The notes under the pieces: model-generated | What the model was told of the DNA's origin: nothing | Seen by the model: only the letters and a program-made list of their open reading frames with translations | Database searches by the model: none | From: CAYWGR01 sp964458015 | Lineage (GTDB): Bacteria; Planctomycetota; Planctomycetia; Pirellulales; Thermoguttaceae | Length of the DNA: 64,000 nt | NCBI GenBank assembly: GCA_964458015.1 | Contig: CAYWGR010000003.1 | Coordinates: 1 to 64,000 of the forward strand | Direction: 5' to 3' | Part shown: piece after piece, positions 28,087 through 37,036 of the stretch | Numbering within the stretch: position 1 is the stretch's first letter | How the letters are laid out: each line of letters opens with the position of its first letter | Position numbers and translations under genes: made by a program

Positions 28087-30489
28087 ATGATGTCAAATTT
28101 AAGCATTCAGCGTGTCGCTACTTCCAGGCAAAAAAAAGACTTTTTGGAATATCCTTGGACGTTGTATCGCAACGATCCTTACTGGATTCCGCCGTTGCGG
28201 ATTGATCAGAAGGAGCGGGTCAATTATACGAAGCACCCGTTCTACGCCCGAAACGCGATCCAGACCTTTTTGGCCTATCGCGACGGCAAGGTCTGCGGCC
28301 GGATCGCGGCCATTCTGAACCAGGGCCACATCTTCCGCTATAACGACCCTCGCGGGTTCTTTGGGTTCTTCGACTGCGCCGACGACCAGGAGGCCGCCCA
28401 CGGACTGTTCGACGCGGCGCGCCAGTGGTTTGCCGACCAGGGCATCTATCGGCTGCGGGGGCCGTCCAATCCGTCGCTGAATTATGAAACAGGGTTGCTG
28501 ATCGACGGATTCGATTCGTCGCCGACCTTCATGATGACGTACAACCCGCCCTACTATGCGCAGCTCATCGAGTCCTATGGTTTTCGCAAAACCCAGGATT
28601 TGTTCGCCTTCTGGGGACACATCGACATGCTGCCGAAGATCGGCGAGAAGTTGCGGCCGATCGCCGAACAGATCATGGAGCGTTACAACGTCAAATTGCG
28701 GACGCTCGACCGGTCGCGATTCAACGAAGACGTGCGGATGTTCCTTTCGCTCTACAACCGGTCGCTGGCGAACACCTGGGGATTCGTGCCGATGTCGGAG
28801 GACGAGGTGACGCACATGGCCGCCGGGCTGCGCTATGTGATCGTGCCCGAGATGACCGTCTGCGCGGAGATCGACGGCCAGGTGGTTGGCGCTTCGTTTG
28901 GATTGCCCGACTACAACCCTCGAATCCGTGATATCAACGGCAGCCTGTTCCCCTTCGGCTTTTTGCATTTGCTGCGAAACCGGCAGGCTATCAAACGCAT
29001 TCGGTTGATCAGCACCAATGTGATTCCCGAGTATCAGCGCTACGGCGTCGGTTTGGTGCTGATGCACGGGCTGGTTCCCAAGGCGATCGAATGGGGCCTG
29101 CAAGAGGCCGAATTCTCTTGGGTGCTCGAATCGAACTCGCTTTCCTACGGCGCGTTGAAAAAAGGCGGGGCCAAGATCACTAAAACGTATCGGATGTACG
29201 ATTATGAGTGGGGCCCGGGCGTAGAGGCCGGTCCTGAGGGGGCAGGGAATGCGGCGAGCAGTCAGCAGCTAACGAGCAGTGAGACGAAACCCCAATCCCT
29301 AATCGTAAAACCCCAAGTCTCCGCTCCCCAATCCTTAATTTCTAGTGCTGCGCTTGAAATTCGCGAGGTTCGCAACAAGAGCGATTTGGATCGTTTCTTA
29401 AAGGTGCCGTGGCGGATCTATGCAGAAGATCCGCAGTGGTCGCCGCCGTTGCTGATGGACGTCAAGGAATTTTTAGACCGGCGCAAACATCCTTTCTATC
29501 AACATGGCGAAGCGACGCAATTCATTGCCGTTCGCGGCGAGGAAACGCTGGGCCGGGTGCTGGTGAGCGACGACCCCAACTACAATGAAGAGCACGGCGA
29601 AAATGTCGGTTGCTTCGGCATGTTCGAATGCGTGGACGATCGAACGACGGCCCATGCTTTGCTGGATGCGGCTGCCGGTTGGCTGCGAGCTCGGGGAAGG
29701 GCGGCGATTCGAGGGCCCATCGACTATTCGATCAATTATCCTTGCGGTTTGCTGGTCGATGGATTCTACACGCCGCCGCGCATTATGATGAATCATAATC
29801 GTCCCTACTATGCAAACCTGCTGGAATCGTGGGGGCTCGAAAAAGGACGGGATCTCTACGCTTGGTGGTTCGTCGATTCGCTTGATTTGGTGTCGCGATG
29901 GAAGGAAAAAGCCGAACGAATCGCCAAACGCGGCGGGATCACCATTCGCCCGTTCCGGACCGACAACTTCGATGCCGATGTCGCTAGCTGCGAAAACGTC
30001 TATAACGCGGCGATGAAAGACTTGTGGGGATTCGTCAAACTCACCCACGCCGAGTTCCAATATATGGCGAATCGTTTGAAACAATTGACCATTGCCAATC
30101 AGGTATTGTTGGCGGAGGTCAAAGGCCAAGTCGTTGGATTTTCGATCACGTTGCCCGACATCAACGAGGCCACCGGTCCGTTGAACGGTCGGTTGACGCG
30201 ATACGGCCTACCGCTCGGTTTGCTCCAGTTTCTGCGGCGCAAACGCCACATCAAAACGGCGCGGATGGTCGTGCTCGACGTGCTGAAAGAGTATCGCCGT
30301 CGAGGCATCGCCGAAATGTTGATCTTAAAAACGCTCGACTACGGCAAAAACGTGATCGGCTATACCGGCGCGGAACTCGGCTGGACCCAAGAGGACAATC
30401 AAGCGGTCAACACCACGATCGAGGCCGTCGGCGCCAAGCGGTACAAAACCTACCGCCTTTATGAAAAGAAGTTTGGCAGTTTGGGTTGA
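28087..30489 (+). CDS. Double-domain GNAT N-acetyltransferase-like protein
   Basis: 800 aa made of two homologous copies of about 370 residues (1-380 and 425-800). Matching blocks include FLEYPWTLYRNDPYWIPPL versus FLKVPWRIYAEDPQWSPPL, GPSNPSLNYETGLLIDGF versus GPIDYSINYPCGLLVDGF, and a C-terminal acetyl-CoA-type region (VIPEYQRYGVGLVLMHGL versus VLKEYRRRGIAEMLILKT). Single-copy relatives are annotated as GNAT-like proteins of unknown substrate. The linker (about 382-420, rich in Ser, Gln, Pro) is encoded by sequence resembling the heptanucleotide arrays. The fusion is either a recent tandem duplication or a stable two-headed enzyme. Confidence 0.75.
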   Translation: MMSNLSIQRVATSRQKKDFLEYPWTLYRNDPYWIPPLRIDQKERVNYTKHPFYARNAIQTFLAYRDGKVCGRIAAILNQGHIFRYNDPRGFFGFFDCADDQEAAHGLFDAARQWFADQGIYRLRGPSNPSLNYETGLLIDGFDSSPTFMMTYNPPYYAQLIESYGFRKTQDLFAFWGHIDMLPKIGEKLRPIAEQIMERYNVKLRTLDRSRFNEDVRMFLSLYNRSLANTWGFVPMSEDEVTHMAAGLRYVIVPEMTVCAEIDGQVVGASFGLPDYNPRIRDINGSLFPFGFLHLLRNRQAIKRIRLISTNVIPEYQRYGVGLVLMHGLVPKAIEWGLQEAEFSWVLESNSLSYGALKKGGAKITKTYRMYDYEWGPGVEAGPEGAGNAASSQQLTSSETKPQSLIVKPQVSAPQSLISSAALEIREVRNKSDLDRFLKVPWRIYAEDPQWSPPLLMDVKEFLDRRKHPFYQHGEATQFIAVRGEETLGRVLVSDDPNYNEEHGENVGCFGMFECVDDRTTAHALLDAAAGWLRARGRAAIRGPIDYSINYPCGLLVDGFYTPPRIMMNHNRPYYANLLESWGLEKGRDLYAWWFVDSLDLVSRWKEKAERIAKRGGITIRPFRTDNFDADVASCENVYNAAMKDLWGFVKLTHAEFQYMANRLKQLTIANQVLLAEVKGQVVGFSITLPDINEATGPLNGRLTRYGLPLGLLQFLRRKRHIKTARMVVLDVLKEYRRRGIAEMLILKTLDYGKNVIGYTGAELGWTQEDNQAVNTTIEAVGAKRYKTYRLYEKKFGSLG

Positions 30490-30608
30490 TTGCACGGCGT
30501 CATTGGTCGTGGTATGCTAAAATCTAGTGAGTTTCGTCCTTCCTGAAGTAAATAGGATGGCAGCGTCCATTCCTGCCTTTCTAGCCCCCCTTTTTTTGGA
30601 GTTCCAAC

Positions 30609-31307
30609 ATGCGAGTGTCTTTGTGGTTAATTTTAGGCATTGCTCTCGGTTTTGCGATTTCCGGAGTTGCCGGCGCGGCCGACAATACCCCCCCAGAAGG
30701 CTTTGTAGCGTTGTTCAACGGCAAGGATCTGGCGGGTTGGAAGGGGTTGTTGAAGCCGCCGCTCGATAATCCTGCCCTGCGGGCCAAGGCCACGCCGGCC
30801 GAACTTGCCGAGGCCCAAAAAGAGGCCGACGACGTAATGCGTAAACACTGGCACGTTGAAGACGGCATGTTGGTCTTCAGCGGCCAAGGTCGCAGCCTTT
30901 GCACGATCAAGGATTACGGCGATTTCGAGATGTATGTAGATTGGAAGATTCTGGCCAACGGCGACAGCGGCATCTATCTGCGCGGCTCGCCGCAAGTGCA
31001 AATCTGGGACCCCAACTTCTGGAAGATCGGATCCGGCGGACTCTACAACAACCAGAAAAACCCCTCAAAACCCACGAAAATCGCAGATAAACCCATTGGC
31101 GAATGGAACAGCTTCTACATCAAAATGGTCGGCGACAAAGTCACGGTTAAGCTCAACGGCGAGTTGATCGTCGATAATGTCGTGCTGGAAAACTTCTGGG
31201 AACGCGACAAGCCCATCTATCCGACCGGCCAGATTGAACTGCAAAACCACGGCAATGGACTCTGGTTCAAAAACGTCTACCTCCGCGAGCTTCCAGCCGC
31301 CAAGTAA
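30609..31307 (+). CDS. Secreted DUF1080 protein (3-keto-disaccharide hydrolase domain)
   Basis: 232 aa with a signal peptide (LWLILGIALGFAISGVAGA). The DUF1080 domain begins GFVALFNGKDLAGWKG and continues YVDWKILANGDSGIYLRGSPQVQIWDP to FKNVYLREL, a concanavalin-like beta-sandwich. The family includes 3-keto-glucoside and 3-keto-disaccharide hydrolases and is expanded in planctomycetes. GGAG lies 5 nt before the ATG. A C7 run is at 30688-30694. Confidence 0.88.
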   Translation: MRVSLWLILGIALGFAISGVAGAADNTPPEGFVALFNGKDLAGWKGLLKPPLDNPALRAKATPAELAEAQKEADDVMRKHWHVEDGMLVFSGQGRSLCTIKDYGDFEMYVDWKILANGDSGIYLRGSPQVQIWDPNFWKIGSGGLYNNQKNPSKPTKIADKPIGEWNSFYIKMVGDKVTVKLNGELIVDNVVLENFWERDKPIYPTGQIELQNHGNGLWFKNVYLRELPAAK

Positions 31308-31984
31308 CCAGTAAGTTATGAAGAAATGCGTGTAGCGGGCAGGTATGCCGGCCATGTGGAAAGTGTTGTTTCCATGGCTGGCCAGCCTGCCCGCTGCATT
31401 TTCCGCTTCTGCTTGTGCCTGTCTTTTCCGACTATGCCCTCTCCTGGGGCGGCGCAGTAATTTTTTGTGGTGAAGTTTGGTAAGCTATGCTGTTTAGCTG
31501 CCACCAGTACGGCAGCTTGGCAACAGGGCCGCGGTACCGGCAGCCGCTTAACTATTGTCTTTTTTGCGGTCTGCGGACAAACCGTCATAATCTTTGACTG
31601 CACCTACTCCTGGGGCGGCGAGTTGACATTCGGTCGATGCGCTATTAGTCTAGGTAATTGTAAGGGTTTGTACCGGCTTTTTGATGCCGGCATTGCCAAT
31701 CTTCCAGTTTCAACCGCAAAAACGGCTGTTTTAGCCGAGTTTGCCGGCCTAATTGGCTGCGAAACAAGTTATTGGCATTGCAGGACCAACAGGCCGGAAG
31801 TAATCGGAACAGAGATCTTACCCAGGCTTTTCTGCCGGACCAAAACACGTCATGGGATGTAACGGCGAGCAGAGGCATCGCCCGTGGATATCTGCAATCT
31901 AGCAGGGCATTCACAGGCGGCTTTTCTCGTTTTTCTTACCCCCCAAGGGTGCATGGTTTCGCGGAACGCCACTCGGAGCCGTTT
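31308..31984. repeat. 677-bp intergenic region with a hairpin and dispersed repeat copy B
   Basis: 31335-31396 is a long imperfect hairpin (AGCGGGCAGG...CCTGCCCGCT) just after the DUF1080 gene, possibly its terminator though without a T tract. The dispersed repeat copy B (31495-31604) is flanked by 14-bp direct repeats CTCCTGGGGCGGCG at 31441-31454 and 31607-31620, like a target-site duplication around a non-autonomous element. The rest (31625-31984) is presumed promoter and leader of the secretion locus, with no gene seen. Confidence 0.65.
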
Positions 31985-33700
31985 ATGGCCAAACGCAAGA
32001 GCGACTACACGGAAATCCTTATCCGCAAGGGAATTATCAGTCCCGAGCAACTGGCCGAAGCCCAACAAATGTCGAACGAGGCCAAGATGAAATTGGCCGA
32101 CGCTTTGATACGCCTGGGCTATGCGACCGGCGAAGACGTCATGCGAGCGATGGCCGAGCAATACGGCCTGGATTACGTCAATCTTAGCGATGTGGTCATA
32201 CCTCCTTCGGTCGTCGAACTGGTGCCGGAATCGGTGGCTCGCGAGAATGTCGCTATTCCGTTGGCCGAGTCGGATGGAACTCTGACCGTTATCGTCAGCG
32301 ACCCGATGGACTACGATACGGTCGAAAAACTGCGGTTTATCCTCAATCGCCAGATTGAAATCGCCTTGGCGCCGCGTGAAGCGATCCTGGAAGCCATCAA
32401 CCGGCATTACGGCCAAACGGTGGGCGAAAGCGCGGACTCGATGCTCCAGGAGTTCACCGATACCGCGATCGACTTCACGGAAACGATGCAGGAGGCCGAG
32501 TCGAATGAGGAGGACGTGGATGAAAGCAGCGCCCCCGTCGTTCGGTTGGTGCAGTTGATTATCAGCGAGGCTGTTCAGCTTCGCGCTTCGGATATCCACA
32601 TCGAGCCTTTTGAGGACCGGATTCGGGTGCGTTACCGGATCGACGGTGTTTTGGTAGAGCGCGATAGCCCCCCTCGACGGCTGTTAGGCGCCCTCCTCTC
32701 CCGTATTAAGATTCTTTCTAAGCTGGATATTGCCGAACGACGCCGCACCCAGGACGGTCGCATTAAAGTCACCGTTGGGGAGAAGGATTTGGACCTCCGC
32801 GTCAGCGTGATTCCGACCAACCACGGCCAGTCGGTCGTCATGCGGATTTTGGACAAGGACAGCATCAAGGTAGGCTTGCGCCAACTGGGGTTCTCCGAGG
32901 ACGACTTCCGGAAGGTCCGGAATTTGATCCAGCGTCCGAACGGCATTATTTTGGTGACGGGGCCAACGGGGTCGGGCAAGACGACTTCGCTTTACGCCGC
33001 CTTGAACGAATTGAATACACCGGACCGGAAGATCATTACGGCGGAAGACCCGGTGGAATACTACCTTCAAGGGGTGAATCAAGTTGAGATTCGGCACGAT
33101 ATCGGGTTGGACTTTGCGCGTGTGATTCGCGCGATGTTGCGACAAGCGCCGAACGTGATTCTAGTTGGCGAGATGCGAGACCTTGAGACTGCCCAGATGG
33201 GAATTCAAGCATCTCTGACTGGACACTTGGTATTCAGTACACTACATACGAACGATGCGCCCAGTGCTGTTACACGTTTGATTGACATGGGCGTACCCTC
33301 CTATTTGGTGTCAAGCAGCGTTGTGGCCATCATGGCCCAGCGTCTTGTGCGCGTTGTCTGTCAGAAATGCAAGCAACCGTACACCCCTGCCGAGTCTGCT
33401 TTGGAGGCCGCCGGCATCACCCCGGAAATGGCCGCCAAAGCCACTTTTATGAAGGGTCGCGGCTGCGGCAACTGCGGGGGGAACGGCTTCCGAGGGCGTC
33501 TTGGCATTTTCGAGTTAATGCTGATGTCGCCGAAGGTTCGCGAGCTTACGTTCAATTCCGCCCCCACCGAACAGATCCGGCGAGTGGCAATCGCCGAAGG
33601 CATGAGGACTCTTTATTGGGACGGCATTGATAAGATATGTCGCGGCGTCACCACGCTGGAAGAGGTTTTGCGGTCGGCTAAACGTTCGGATTCGGATTAG
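31985..33700 (+). CDS. gspE: GspE/PilB-type secretion ATPase, copy 1
   Basis: 571 aa from the ATG at 31985; an upstream in-frame extension from 31772 lacks homology. The N-terminal GspE-N/MshEN-type domain (about 1-150) starts YTEILIRKGIISPEQLAEA. The ATPase core has Walker A GPTGSGKTTSLYAAL (about 325), the Asp box EDPVEYYLQGVNQVEI, Walker B NVILVGEMRDLETA and the His box STLHTNDAPSAVTRLIDMG. A zinc tetracysteine (C-x2-C ... C-x2-C, about 459-497) marks GspE/PilB rather than PilT. It is the first gene of the secretion/pilus locus and likely powers pseudopilus assembly. Confidence 0.93.
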   Translation: MAKRKSDYTEILIRKGIISPEQLAEAQQMSNEAKMKLADALIRLGYATGEDVMRAMAEQYGLDYVNLSDVVIPPSVVELVPESVARENVAIPLAESDGTLTVIVSDPMDYDTVEKLRFILNRQIEIALAPREAILEAINRHYGQTVGESADSMLQEFTDTAIDFTETMQEAESNEEDVDESSAPVVRLVQLIISEAVQLRASDIHIEPFEDRIRVRYRIDGVLVERDSPPRRLLGALLSRIKILSKLDIAERRRTQDGRIKVTVGEKDLDLRVSVIPTNHGQSVVMRILDKDSIKVGLRQLGFSEDDFRKVRNLIQRPNGIILVTGPTGSGKTTSLYAALNELNTPDRKIITAEDPVEYYLQGVNQVEIRHDIGLDFARVIRAMLRQAPNVILVGEMRDLETAQMGIQASLTGHLVFSTLHTNDAPSAVTRLIDMGVPSYLVSSSVVAIMAQRLVRVVCQKCKQPYTPAESALEAAGITPEMAAKATFMKGRGCGNCGGNGFRGRLGIFELMLMSPKVRELTFNSAPTEQIRRVAIAEGMRTLYWDGIDKICRGVTTLEEVLRSAKRSDSD

Positions 33701-33704
33701 TGAA

Positions 33705-33801
33705 AGGAGGGGCTTAGGGGCTAGGGACTATAGGTTGGAAGAGGCAGAGTGGGAAGAGCGACGGTTTCTCCAACTTCTAGTCCCTGGTCCTTAATCTCTA
33801 A
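33705..33801. repeat. Heptanucleotide array between gspE and pilT
   Basis: GGGGCTTAGGGGCTAGGGAC at one side and CTTCTAGTCCCTGGTCCTTA at the other can pair, so the array is an inverted pair. It is the CTAGGGN unit type. The remaining spacer to pilT (33802-33934) shows no other element except a GCGGGGA motif before the pilT start. Confidence 0.65.
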
Positions 33802-33934
33802 AAATACTTGGCAGTCGATCGTCGGCTGCGAATAATCATCGCGCAACCCGGCGCTTTCGGAACAGAGCGACGGAACCAGCCTCTTTCCCCAGCGGCTCCG
33901 GGTGCGCCTATCTACAGCGGGGATTTAGCATTCG

Positions 33935-35053
33935 ATGGCTACTATTCTGATCGACAAACTGCTTCAGACCGTCGTCAGCCGCAAGGCGAGCGACCTTCAT
34001 ATAACCGTTGGCCAACCGCCGGTGCTGCGTTTGGACGGTCACTTGGTCCGGCTCGAAACGAAGACGTTGGAACCGGAAGACACCGTCGCCCTGATGAAAA
34101 GCATTACGCCGGAGCGCTGCCAGCAAGAGTTGCAGGAGGTGGGCGGCGCCGACTTCGGTTTTGCTTTCGGCAACTTGGCGCGTTTCCGCGTTTCTATTTT
34201 CAAGCAGCGCGGCAACGTGGCGATGGTATTGCGGCAAATTCCGTTGAAGTTGATGAACTTCAAGGATTTGGGCACCCCCCCCGTTCTGGCCGATTTATGC
34301 AAACGCCCCCGCGGTCTGATTCTGGTTACCGGACCGACCGGTTCCGGCAAGACGACCACGCTGGCCGCGATGATCGATTATCTCAACGACACCTTTGACC
34401 ATCACATCATCACGATTGAAGACCCGGTCGAATTTTATCACACGCACAAGAAATCGACGATCAACCAGCGTGAAATCGGGATCGACGTGCCGAGTTTCGC
34501 CGAGGCCATCCGCCGTGCCTTGCGGCAAGACCCGGACGTGATTCTGGTGGGCGAAATGCGCGACCTGGAGACGATCGAAGCGGCGATTACAGCGGCGGAA
34601 ACGGGCCACGTCGTTTTCGGCACGCTGCACACGACCGGCGCCCAGGGCACGGTCAACCGCATCATCGACGTGTTCCCCACGAGCCAGCAGGAGCAGATCC
34701 GCACCCAGTTGTCGACGTCGATCATCGGCATTTTGTCGCAAGCGCTTTTACCCAAGATCGGCGGCGGCCGCGTGGCGGCCTACGAGATGTTGGTCGTAAC
34801 GCCCGCCATCGCGAATCTGATCCGCGAAAATAAGACCTACCGGATCACCTCGACGATTCAGACCGGCCAGCGGTTGGGGATGCAGTTGCTCGACGATCAC
34901 ATGTTCCGGTTATGGAAAGACGGGTTGGTGGAAAAAAGAGACATTCTGTTCAAGGCGAACAGCCCCGAGGAATTGGCCGCCAAAATTGCAAGGGCCGAGC
35001 GAGGCTTGTTCGAGGATGAAGACGAAGCCAAGGATCGCGGCAACCGGGAGTAG
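33935..35053 (+). CDS. pilT: Twitching-motility-type ATPase PilT
   Basis: 372 aa. PilT features are the short N-terminal domain, Walker A GPTGSGKTTTLAAMIDYLND (about 133), Asp box EDPVEFYHTHKKSTINQREIG, Walker B VILVGEMRDLETIEAAITAAETGHVVFGTLHT, and absence of the tetracysteine zinc finger. PilT retracts type IV pili. Its presence between two GspE/PilB genes argues that the locus builds a retractable type IV pilus-like machine and not only a type II secretion system. A C8 run (34275-34282) lies in codons for Thr-Pro-Pro. Confidence 0.93.
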   Translation: MATILIDKLLQTVVSRKASDLHITVGQPPVLRLDGHLVRLETKTLEPEDTVALMKSITPERCQQELQEVGGADFGFAFGNLARFRVSIFKQRGNVAMVLRQIPLKLMNFKDLGTPPVLADLCKRPRGLILVTGPTGSGKTTTLAAMIDYLNDTFDHHIITIEDPVEFYHTHKKSTINQREIGIDVPSFAEAIRRALRQDPDVILVGEMRDLETIEAAITAAETGHVVFGTLHTTGAQGTVNRIIDVFPTSQQEQIRTQLSTSIIGILSQALLPKIGGGRVAAYEMLVVTPAIANLIRENKTYRITSTIQTGQRLGMQLLDDHMFRLWKDGLVEKRDILFKANSPEELAAKIARAERGLFEDEDEAKDRGNRE

Positions 35054-35085
35054 CACCACAAACGGCAACAGCGGAGTAGATAGTC

Positions 35086-36804
35086 ATGGCGATTCGGCGA
35101 ATCGGTCAAATTCTGGTGGACCTCGGGTTTCTCCGCGAAGATCGGCTGGAGATGCTGCTTGAGGAGCAGCAACAGCGGCCGGGCGAGATGCTCGGGCAAA
35201 TCGCCATGAGCATGGGCTTGGTCTCCGACGATCAATTGGCCCAGGGGCTTGCCGAGCAGATGGGCATGCAGGTGGTGAGCCTGAACGAGGCGGTGATTCC
35301 GCCCGACGTGTTGACGTTGATCACCGAGCCGATGGCTCAGCTCTATCGCATCATTCCCTTGAGTTTCGAGGACAATCTGCTGACGATCGCCATGTGCGAT
35401 CCGCAGAAGTTGTCGATCATCGACGAATTGCGAAGTTTCCTGGGGTATGACATCCGGGCGATGGTCTGCACCGAAAAGGAAATGGTGAAGGCGCTCGAGC
35501 GCTACTACGCCGCGGGCGGCGAGAGCGTCGAAATGTTGATCGCCGACATGGAACAAGACGCCGACTTGGCCGCGGCCGTTCAGGCGTTGGAAAAGAACGC
35601 CACGCTCGATCTGACGAGCGTCGAGGCGTTGGCCGACAGCGCGCCGGTGCGCAAGTTGTTGAACATGGTGCTGCTGTTGGCGATTAAGGACCGAGCGAGC
35701 GACTTGCATTTCGAGCCGTTCGAGACCGAGTTCAAGATTCGCATCCGATCCGACGGCGTGCTGTACGAGATGGTGCCTCCGCCGCGTCACTTGGCCTTCG
35801 CCATCACGACGCGCATCAAGGTGATGGCCGATCTTGACATTGCCGAGCGTCGTTTACCGCAGGACGGCCGCATCCGGTTGAACGTGGGCGGGCATCCGGT
35901 CGATTTGCGCGTCAGCGTTTTGCCGACCATGTTCGGCGAGAGCGTGGTTATGCGTGTTTTAGACCGATCCGTGGTCATGCTCGAGTTGGACAACATCGGC
36001 ATGCCCGCCGGCATTTTGGCATCGTTCCGCGAAGTCATCACCAAGCCGAACGGCATCGTGTTGGTCACCGGTCCGACGGGTTCCGGCAAAACGACGACGC
36101 TTTATGCGGCCTTGAACGAATTGAACGTGGTCGAGGACAAGCTGATTACGACCGAGGATCCGGTCGAATACGACATCGACGGCATCGTGCAGATGCCGAT
36201 TGACGCCTCGATCGGCAACACGTTTGCACAGTGCTTGCGTTCGATTTTGCGGCAGGATCCCGACAAGATCCTGGTGGGCGAAATCCGCGACTTGGAGACG
36301 GCCGAAATCGCCGTGCAGGCGGCGTTGACGGGGCACATGGTCTTTAGCACGCTGCACACGAACGACGCGCCGAGCACCATTACGCGCCTTCGCGACATGG
36401 GCGTGCCGCCGTTCTTGATCACGGCCACGATCGAGGCCATTTTGGCTCAGCGCTTGGTCCGCAAAATTTGCAAGGATTGCCGCGAGCAGACGATGCCGAG
36501 CACCGAATTGCTTGGCCAGCTCGACCTGACGCCCGACGACGTGATCGACAAGAAGTTTTACAAGGGCCGCGGCTGTGCGACGTGCAACAACACGGGTTAC
36601 AAAGGGCGGACGGGCCTTTACGAGTACATGCCCATCAACGACCAAATTCGCGATATGATCAACCGCGGCTCCTCGGGCGAGCAGCTCCGCGACTTGGCGT
36701 TGCGCACGGGCCTGGTGCCGCTCCGCAATTCCGGTTTAGAGAAGGTTTTCGCCGGCATTACCACGGTCGAGGAAGTTGTCCGCGAAACGGTGTCGGATGC
36801 GTAG
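35086..36804 (+). CDS. pilB: GspE/PilB-type secretion ATPase, copy 2
   Basis: 572 aa, same family as copy 1 (Walker A GPTGSGKTTTLYAAL, EDPVEYDIDGIVQMPI, VGEIRDLETAEIAVQAALTGH, STLHTNDAPSTITRL, tetracysteine CKDC...CATC). The N-terminal domain starts RRIGQILVDLGFLREDRLEMLLEEQ. Only 32 bp separate it from pilT, with a CGGAG motif before the ATG. It may be the extension ATPase for the pilus while copy 1 serves the secretion pseudopilus, or the two may act together; sequence alone cannot assign this. Confidence 0.92.
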   Translation: MAIRRIGQILVDLGFLREDRLEMLLEEQQQRPGEMLGQIAMSMGLVSDDQLAQGLAEQMGMQVVSLNEAVIPPDVLTLITEPMAQLYRIIPLSFEDNLLTIAMCDPQKLSIIDELRSFLGYDIRAMVCTEKEMVKALERYYAAGGESVEMLIADMEQDADLAAAVQALEKNATLDLTSVEALADSAPVRKLLNMVLLLAIKDRASDLHFEPFETEFKIRIRSDGVLYEMVPPPRHLAFAITTRIKVMADLDIAERRLPQDGRIRLNVGGHPVDLRVSVLPTMFGESVVMRVLDRSVVMLELDNIGMPAGILASFREVITKPNGIVLVTGPTGSGKTTTLYAALNELNVVEDKLITTEDPVEYDIDGIVQMPIDASIGNTFAQCLRSILRQDPDKILVGEIRDLETAEIAVQAALTGHMVFSTLHTNDAPSTITRLRDMGVPPFLITATIEAILAQRLVRKICKDCREQTMPSTELLGQLDLTPDDVIDKKFYKGRGCATCNNTGYKGRTGLYEYMPINDQIRDMINRGSSGEQLRDLALRTGLVPLRNSGLEKVFAGITTVEEVVRETVSDA

Positions 36805-37036
36805 GAAACTAGGGGCTAGGGACTAGGGGCTAGGGACTAGAGGCTAGGGACTAGAGGCTAGGGACTAGGGGCTAGGGACTAGAGGTTAGGGATAAGGGAT
36901 TAGGAAAAACGCCGGCGGCTTTGCGACAACGCGAAAGGTTCCGCTTGCGGCTTTGCAATCAACCAGAAATATCACTTGCGGTTTCGCAATTATTTTGCCG
37001 CCAGAGCAACGCGGCCCGAATCAAAGGAGTCGTCAC
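36805..37036. repeat. CTAGGGN heptamer array and CTTGCGGCTTYGCA repeats
   Basis: 36810-36903 is an almost perfect run of 7-nt units GGGACTA / GGGGCTA / GAGGCTA, about 13 copies, starting 6 nt after the stop codon. It is followed by three copies of another short repeat: GCCGGCGGCTTTGCG (36911), CCGCTTGCGGCTTTGCAAT (36941) and CACTTGCGGTTTCGCAAT (36973). AAAGGAG before 37037 is the gspF ribosome-binding site. Confidence 0.8.

Noticed and set aside
31467..31862. 131-residue ORF upstream of gspE
   Set aside because: It runs through the dispersed repeat and has no homology cues or ribosome-binding site; treated as non-coding.
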